DNA of 64,000 bases, from assembly GCA_963922205.1 (NCBI GenBank), contig CAWUHX010000172.1, positions 609,351 through 673,350 of the forward strand, written 5' to 3'. Source of the stretch: Romanomermis culicivorax (lineage: Eukaryota > Nematoda > Enoplea > Mermithida > Mermithidae). Of this stretch, positions 51,601 to 60,600 are shown piece after piece. The notes below the pieces were generated by a model that was given only the letters and a program-made list of their open reading frames with translations, ran no database searches and was not told the origin of the DNA. Position 1 is the first letter of the stretch. Each line of letters starts with the position of its first letter. Position numbers and translations under genes: made by a program.

Positions 51601-54600
51601 TTCAAAAACGCTTATAATGTAGCTACGGATGCTTTTTTTATGCATTTTAGGGACATACCCAAGCATTTTGTTGTATTTGTAGTCAGAAACCTGCAAAAAT
51701 GAGGAAAAAAATTGAGAAAATTCTGGTTATGTTAGTCAAAATGAGCTCATGAAGAATATATTGGTGTTCTATAGAATGGTCCGGCGCGGAGCGCCGGAAA
51801 AATTTTTTGATTTTCACTTTCTAAAACGTTTCTAAAACACTTTCTTGGTCCGGCGCCAAGCGCCGGAGAAATTTTTTGATTTTCACTTTCTAAAACGCTG
51901 GAAAATGAACCTTCATAACGTTGGGAAATGAATTAAAATAAGACTGATGAAGCGTAATTTGCGTCCCATTCCGGCGCGCAGCACCGGAAAAATTTTCGGG
52001 TTTTTGTATTCTAAAACGCTGAAAAATCTCTCCAACAGATAATTCGTAAACAAATGTTTTGAAATCGCGTTCTAAAGTAATGTCTTCAATTTCCACCTTC
52101 AATAAACGCAAAAGTTCAGATAGCAAACGTTTAAAAAATTCCAATCATCGAGAGAAAAAATTGAGAGACTTGATGAAAAATCTCTATTTTCGGCGACATA
52201 ATTGACTGTAAACGATTAGAAAATGAAACGAGCTAACTTGATTGATAGAAACTGTTGAGCATTAATTAGTATGTCGAAGTAGATATGCTAACGGCCGCGC
52301 CTGATAGAATATAGTTATAATTATACCCATGACCGGTGCGAAGCGCCGGAAAATTTTGAGATTTTGACCTTTTAAAGTCCACCAAAACGCATCTTTTCGG
52401 TTTAGAGTTACTGCCTCAATGGGGGGGGGGCGGCCGCCCCCCCGCCCGCCCTTGCGCACGGCCATGGTTCCGCTTCAACCGGATTACGGGAACTTATGAT
52501 GTTTCGCCGCTTTGGCAGCGAGTTTTTGTTAAAAATTGACCCACTCATCACTAGAGTTTTTGAGATTTCGTTGATGCTCCATAATTTTCTTCTTTGGTTA
52601 ACTTTGAATATTTTTGCTGGAATTACAGAACTTTTACTTCACCAACCGCAATTTTGCCCAGCAGAAAATTCTATATTTTAAACTGTAGCCAGTGGGTGTA
52701 CTGATTTTTAATGTCGAATAACCTTTCGTGTCAGTTGTTTTGCGACTACATTTATTCCACTGAACTAGACTCATACAATACAAGAAGACGACTGAACCCA
52801 AAAATTAATTCACTATTGTAAAGGGAAGCTTTCGACTGCTCAGCTACTGAACTTCTACAATAGTTCAGCGGTCGTTGGCACAACACGTGCCCACTATATC
52901 ATGCGTGTTGTTATTTTGATTTATTTCTCAAGCTGCCACTGAATCACAGGACGTCAATATCGTACAAACCAACGCCTCATCAGGACGTTTGCCCAAAAGT
53001 TCCACCCGTTACAGTAATAGCAGCAGTGGTTTCAGTAGCGCCAAAAGTGAAATTAGCGATTCGTCGTGCGACAAACCCTCATCCCTGATTACTGCCGCAG
53101 CTCCTAAATCCCACGCTTCGCCGTCTGCGGCGGCGTCCAGTCCCAAACTGCCGTCGACACCAAATCGAACTTTGACGAAAAAAACTCAAGTACCTAAAAG
53201 TTTGATACGACGTCGGACAGTGTCGCCGATGGTGGCCAATGGCGAAAATTACAAAATGGCCGCTGAGTACAACGATTCGTCGGAACAATCTAATTGTTCG
53301 TCAATTTGTTCATCGGTGAATAGCAGTTTGAGTGATAAGCAGCATCAACAAAAAACTACCAGGATTATGAGCAGCGCCATACCGTCTTTTGGCGCCAAGG
53401 GCGCTATCCCTAAACCCACCTTAGCTGTGAAAGGCATGAAACCGGTTAATGCGACTGGTGAAATTTTAGAAAGGAATTCTTTGTCGCGGACTAGGAATAA
53501 TGAACAGAATACAACGATAACTAATACTATAGCTACAAGCGTCGAAAGTGTGCCTGAGCATCAAGCCATTGATGGTAAGTTTTGGTATTTGCAAAATTTT
53601 TAGTCTGGGACTGAGGACAGTGTGCACAAAACTGCTCACTTCAAAATCATACCGATCATGTGGTTGAACCTGTTCAGATGTAAAAAACCGCATACCTTAA
53701 TTCCATGTTGTGGAAAGCCATTCGTTTCATTGCTGAAAGACTTGATGAAATAACATGATTTTTCATATATTACTTGGGAATGGCAAGTGCGGCGACAAGA
53801 AAAAAAGTAGGTTCAATTTGACAGACAATTTTTATGGAGTGACTAAATTTATACTGCAGAGAAAATATAAATTCCCTTATCACAGAGGGAGGACTAAAAT
53901 CAAAAAAGTGATATCTTGCATATCTTCTTTTGATCTAGATAGAACTGTTGCCAACACCCAAGTGCATTTGACTAAGTTATTGGAGAAAATTATCAGTCGG
54001 TCTGTTTGTCGCCGATGGACGAGAAAATTTTTCTCATTGATTATAGTGAACTCATTTCGCCACTTCCGGACTACATATTTTGCCACTATCAATTTTGATC
54101 CATTTTTTATTTTTCCGAGCAACAATAGAAATTTCAATGTTCACCATGATCGTCTCTGCACTTCATGGCATGCCTATCCCACAGGGTCTCATTCACTGTC
54201 GTTTCAGACTCTGAAGTGAGATGCGTTGATATCCCGTGAAAGCACGTTGGGCAATACCCAGGGAACTACGGTCTATCTTTCCTGAATGTTTTTAAATAAT
54301 AAAAGTGAAAATCTATTACTACTTGATATTTTTACGATGTTTTGTCTGACTAATGTCACATTGGACTGAAAATTTGCTAGCATACCTAGTCGACAAAGAT
54401 TTTTAAAAATAAAAAATACTACAGTACTTCGTATGAACGATCTTGACGAAAGTACCAATTTTAATAAATTTTTCAGCTTAGAAGCATTCTACAAAAGTTT
54501 TGTATATCCGAGTCAGACAATTCATTGAAAATTCATATCCTTTTCTGGAATAAACACATCAGTTATAGCCCATTTAATTTAAAATGATAGACGCTGCAAA

Positions 54601-57600
54601 AACCAAAAAGTAAATTCAATATGATATGCAATTTTCGCTTGATCGAAAACTTTATACTGACGAAAAAAGCTAAATTTCTTCATGAGAATGGGAGAGGTCA
54701 ATATCATTGAAAAACATCATGCTTATCTACTGTTAATTTGTACAGAACTGTGTTGTTATCGGAGCTATTCTAGAAATTGTGACCATTTAACCAGGTTATT
54801 GAAGGAAATTTTCAACCGTTCTGCGTGCCGCTCATTGGCGAAAAATTTTTTCACTGACTACAGTAATAAGCGCGTTAGTTTTTTTCCGTAGTGAAGTTAC
54901 CTTCATTTGATCGCTGCATCGATCATTTCAAAATGAATGGATTGTAATGGCTAACTTTAACAACAAGCAGTTATATACTGACTGAGTGTCAATGAATAGC
55001 GCCTTCGTTCCATTACATCCATCTTCGTCAGTCCAAGTGGATCCAGTGGTGTACCTTATCAATATATGGAGGGAGAACTTCGGAACCACATCATCACTTA
55101 CTCGAATAAACGCTGAGGTTATTCATACCTTTCACGAGTTTCGTCACTATATCTTCGGTAGTGTACTTTCTTCGGAACTCACGTTTCCCAAAGAAAAACA
55201 TTTTCACTTATTCGTTACATGATCATAATTCTATAAGTTCTCACTATGAATAAGTGAAGCGCAGAGGCCTGCTTCTTCAAAAAGTCTCGAACTCCGGTTG
55301 ATCTGCAGCTTAAGCTGCAGCTTAACGGCAATGTTCTAGCATAAAGAGTTAAACTGCAGCTCAAGTTGAAACTCAGTGTAACTCAAGTTTCTTTGACGGA
55401 ACCAAGCTCGGGTCCACGATATTTTCAAATATTAATCAAACTATTAAGGCTTTTCTTGTTTCGTCTTCCTAATCCCTGATTTTTATAAAATACTCCCAAA
55501 TTGGAAGAATGACCAAAATCGGTACTATCGTCAAGATTGTGGACACAAAGCTTTTACTCTGAGATTTTTCACTCAAAAATTGTTAAACGTTAGTTGAGTG
55601 CGTTCAAACAGTTCCAGTCCTATCTGTCATATGGCTCAACAGAAAATCTTAAAAAATGCAATAGTATTTGCTTTCCACTTTCATTATTTAGAAGAATTTT
55701 AGAAAAAACAGACTATTGTCTAGAGTATGATGTTGATCAGTCAAGAACATACATGCGCATGGGAGATTCGGAAGTTTTACCCCTCTCCGAATATTGACTG
55801 ACCCCCGTCAGATTGTTGGCTAGCTCCCAGCAGATTTGACCCTTACAATATTTTCAGCGATCTTTGACATAAAATTACGGAAAGATTCAAAAAGACGAGA
55901 AAAATTAAAGAACATAAGGGCTAAGAACATTTAGTGCTTATAACTAAAAATATTAAAAGAACAAGAAATACAATTTCCAGCCAAAAATATTATATTGAAA
56001 AAATTTATTGACCATTATGCGTGGCGTGACACCCAACGGAATTTCTATCCTGCGAATGCAGTTCAGGAGTTCGAGTTTTTCATTTGAAATATAGCGAATT
56101 GATATGGAACATCCGTTTGGTGCTTACAACTGTACGAATTAAATCTATACAATTTTATGGAATATTGAAGTTTTGTACTTTTCTGAAATTATGGCGTGAA
56201 AATTCGAACGACTCCTGTGCTGGACAATGGCAGGAGTTCTTGCTGATTGAGAGATCTAATTTTCTGTTGGATTGCCTCCAGTTACTTCTTTCAGCTCGAA
56301 ATTTATCGGGACTTTACGTTTCTCTGCTCGAATTTAGTTAAAGTGATCGATTTCTTGTTTTCCGTCTGTAGCCCGTTTCTCAAAAAGCGTTCAACGCTAA
56401 ACGCGTCTAACTCACGTCTAAAATGACGTCATATGTTTATTCAATGTTTCTCAAAAGACGTTCAAGCTAAACGCGTTTAAAGTTAGACGAAAAATTTAGA
56501 CAGGGTGGGACCCTGGGTTAAGTAATGTGAAAATTTTTCAAATTATGCTTGCACGTTTTTTTCTTTATATTATTGTTGTACTCGGTGACGAGAATACATG
56601 GCTTTTGTAAATCAATTTGGAATTAGGCTTTAAAGCGAACTTTTTTTCAATTGATCATTTTTTCATTGACCGATAATGAATTCTAGTAAAGTTTTGGATT
56701 TTCAAAAGTTACGTTCGCAAGGATTCGAGCATTAGTACCACAGTTGAGATAATGGCGTGTCTGATGTCAGATAAATACAAATTTAGCTGTAACTTCGAAT
56801 TTTTATTGAACGGACGACCCATATTTTGATTGTATCCAAAAGCTACAGTATCGAAATTGTGACAAAAATGACAGATTATTTACCAAAAAATATCGTAGAC
56901 AAATATGCTAAATCTCTAGATAATGTGGGGGATGTTTTATTGGGTGCATAGTAGGGACCTGCATGGGCCGCAGGGACGCGGCCCGGCCCACCCAGGCTCA
57001 CTTCTCAGCCTAAGCCCGGCCCGTCAAAGCTCGTTTTTTTAAAAAGTGTGTCACAATATGATGAAAAATTATGATAACGCAAAAAAAATAACCAAAACCA
57101 AATCAAATTTATGTTGCTAAATAAAAATTTATCAAACTATTATTTTTTCTAGAACTGATTGTACTCACTTGCAGTACGTAGTCTTTGAAAATGTTTGAAT
57201 TTTAGGAACGGAGCATTTGCGCTTGAAAAATGATTTAACATCACAAGCAAACGACAATACCAGAAGTTGTTGAAGAATCCAAATTCTTCATTGATTGCCT
57301 GATTTTTGAATTTTGGCTGCATGTTTTCAATATGATTTTTGCATTCTGCCCGACTGAAAAACGATTGAATAGCTGAAAAATTCGACTTTTTATCTCCGAA
57401 ATAAATGCTGAACAAATTCTTGTGCCAGTGTTGTTGAATATCAAAATCCTAATTTTTTTTCTGGCACTTTGCGCTGGAATTAGTGATATTCGAATCCATT
57501 TAAGTGTTTGCACTTTGCAGCCAATTTTTTCGAAATTTTATTATTTAAGCTTTAGATAATTTGAAAATCATCATTTGAAAATTAAGAAATCATTTAATTT

Positions 57601-60600
57601 ATTGTTACCATTATCTGAACTCAAAAAAGTCTATTTTTCTTAATTTTTGGTTCCCTCCGTATATATTTAATTTCTCAAAGCCAAACAAGCATGAATAACG
57701 CATCTGTGGACTTTTTGAGTGAAAAAGGTGACTTGAAGAAAATGGTTGAAAAATGAAAATGAAAAAAAGGCACTTTTGACTTCTTTCGCCAAATGGCGAC
57801 ACGAGCCATGCAAAAAAGCTGTGCATAAGACGCCTTATCTCCTTTTCTGATGAACTTATCAATTAAATTTGACCAGAGAAGAGATGCATGCTGGTAACAG
57901 GAGTCTTCATGTTCGTCAGAAGGCTGAACAGTATTGCTAATAGCTAAAACTGCATCTGAAACAAATAGTAATTATGCTGACGATAACATTTAAATTATTA
58001 AATACACACTAAATATAATAGCAGTGAAACCCTGGCAAATTTCAAATTAGGAAACATACAGTAAATGGACGTTTGTCGGAAGTTCACTTATAAGCGTAAA
58101 TAGTTGCTTAAATTTTCGGGCTTTTATGGGCCTGAACCCTCTGGCCCGGCTCGGCCCAATAATGTTTTTCCGCGGCCCGAAGCCCAGCCCACTCTTGAGC
58201 CGGGCGGCCCGTGGAGGTCCCTACTTCCGATTGGGAAAGACACAAATGCATATACATAAACATCAATGTTTACTGAAACTTCCACGCGTCTAATTTATTG
58301 GCGAGAAACGCATGTCGTCTATTTCACCCGTCTAACTTTAAACGACTACAAGTTCCGTCTAAGTTTAGATGCGTCTAAAGTTCGTTCAATTTGGACACGT
58401 CTAAAGTTATACGCGTGTAACTTTAGACGCTTTTTGAGAAACCGGCCCCTGTTTGTCGACATATAATACCTGTTTGACAAAATCAACACATCAAAATGTT
58501 GTCCAGCTATAAATGCATTTGCTCACCCATAAATCACGGATAATTTTAGAATAAAAATTAAGATCCTACATTATAGCTCTCCACCGTAGTCTGTTTTTAT
58601 CATCATTTCATATTTGGATAACCGTATCCTGAACCGCATGCCAGATTTCAACCTGTAAGAATTTTTGAGTCAGAGTTAACTTTGTGAACGATACATAGCA
58701 CTTATTATTGCCTCAATTTTTTGCGTACCATAGATAAGCCTTTGTCGAAGCCTGTATTTGCAACAGACGCCGTAAATGTACTGCCTGACCAAGGAGAGCG
58801 GCTTCAGTCAGCGGCTAACGAGCCCACTGTCAATGTCAGTGTCCCAGCCACCGACTCCCAATCGATCGTTCAAGCTTACCGCACCCAACGCAGCTTGAGT
58901 TCTTCTGGCGTCAAGTCGTCCAATCCGTCCAGCCCTGTAACAGTCGTCGGAATAGTGTCACCGATCACACACAACAAAAAAGCCGTCGCCCAGACGGCGC
59001 CGCTACCCAAACCGCTAGTTGCGGCTTTCACCGACGCCAATAATGGACACCAAAGCGATTCGAATAGTTCCCAAACTAGCGGCACGCATTCCGACACGGT
59101 CAGCGTAATTTATTGCCCTACGGCCGACGATTTTATGATCAGCGCCGATGATTTGAGAATTGCGCCGGGTGTCGATTGCCGACGGTCCAAGTCCAAAAGT
59201 CCATTGTCTTTGCAGGAGGATACGATTCAAAAGCTGAGGTGAGAGAAGGATGCGTACATTTTTTGCTTTTTTGGCATAATGACGAAGATTGAAGGTGCGC
59301 GTCACCAAGTGATTGACGTAAAAATTTTCACACTCAAAATGATTCATATCAATTTACTGTGGTCCGTCGACCAGACGCGCACATGTTTCATTTGAAAACT
59401 TTTAAATTTGAGAGCAAAAACATGGCTTGCAAATTAAAGCGTATTTCAGAACACCGTTTGTTTGAATCGGTATATCAGATTTTCGATTATGAAACGTTCT
59501 CAGTTTCGGGCCCGTGTAAAACGCGAAAGCCTCCTTCACATACCTGTAATTGGGGTAATTGGATGGTACCCCCACAACTTGGCCAACTTTATACCCAAGC
59601 CCCCAACCCCCCCCTAACTTGGAACAATTAAAAAACATTGGCAAGAAGTACCATTTTTGGCCCTTTTTGGGAACCCCCCCCCCCAACTGGTCGAACTTCT
59701 TACAGGTATGCTTTTTCCTACGATTGTCGAGCACAATTCCAGTTTAGAATTTTTAAAGATATTTTTTCACGTTCAAAGATTCTTTTCAAGTATTAAATTT
59801 TTTGTTCCAGAGAAATGAGCATTTCGCCTTGCCGGACGCACAGCCGCTTGGAGACTACATTCGATAGCAGCGAAGGCGTAGTCGTAACTCAGACGATTTT
59901 GTCATCTGGTGATGAAGCAACTCGATTTTCGTCGTTGAAGAGGGAAAGCGTGTCGTCCGTCGAAGGGGCGGTGGCAGCATCCACGGCGATTAAATGCTCG
60001 CAAGAAATCGTGAAGCCTTTGCTGAGGGCCAAAAGCCCAAAGCTATATTTGACCAAACCATTAGGTAATACTCAAATTAATTACAGAATACAACTGAAGG
60101 AGAAGCCAAAAAAATGTAGGATTATCAAGATATAAATAATATATAAAGTCTAAAATTGAAACTTCCTTATGATGTGGTCATTCCAAAAAACGAATCAGTT
60201 TTTCTCATATCTCATTTATTGTATTTTTTACTTCAATGCAATAGTCGAAATGCAATGATCGACGTTGTTTTTTGTGGAATCGTAGGCTCTTCTCTTTCCA
60301 ACTCGTATTGCTTAATAACGAATAATTATTTGACAATTATGGTCAATTAAGGATGATGAGAATACTAACACAAATTCGATTGTGATAATTCAGATATGTT
60401 GTATGCGATCAATATGAGGAAACCGATCACTTTGAAAGACGTTGAATTTCCATTTGAACTTGTAAGAATTGAGATATGGCGCTATATGGATATCATAATC
60501 ACCAAGTAAAACCATCATCTCACAAGGGGAGACGTGTGTCAGTATTAATACTGATTTGAGATCTTGCATATTGGATAGTCTAAATAAGCTGTCCCGTCCT

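Larger units (their letters stand above)
51412..52466. mobile_element. hAT-type element with C/G-run ends
   Basis: Ends CAGGGCCGTGCGCAGG and inverse CTTGCGCACGGCCATG, flanked by perfect 8-bp duplication gttccgct (51404-51411, 52467-52474). Just inside each end are runs of G (left, 51439-51450) and G/C (right, 52421-52446). No transposase frame. Carries four GC hairpins (51781, 51850, 51971, 52333). Confidence 0.88.
49832..52932 (+). other. unc-53 intron 7
   Basis: 3.1 kb. Holds a dead mariner transposase fragment (50385-50720, minus), a family B MITE (50818) and a 1,055-bp hAT-type element (51412). Confidence 0.75.
56370..58448. mobile_element. Outer TIR element of a nested pair
   Basis: Left end gcccgtttctcaaaaagcgt and right end acgctttttgagaaaccggc are inverse. 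Inside each end are clustered aacgcgtctaa and taaacgcgt motifs (56398-56500, 58285-58432). No transposase; the element is interrupted by 56951-58226. Confidence 0.65.
53575..58733 (+). other. unc-53 intron 8
   Basis: 5.2 kb. Contains a degenerate family A-like stretch (53780-54060), a clear family A copy (54563), family C (55263), family B (55477) and a nested pair of TIR elements (56370-58448). 55720-56370 shows nothing. Confidence 0.7.

Noticed and set aside
52941-52950. Alternative acceptor atcacag for exon 8
   Set aside because: It would be phase 0 while exon 7 ends in phase 1; the AG at 52931-52932 fits.
53755-54219. 154-codon frame as a gene
   Set aside because: It overlaps a degenerate family A MITE (shared gagaaaattatcagtcggtc-type block) and has no domain.
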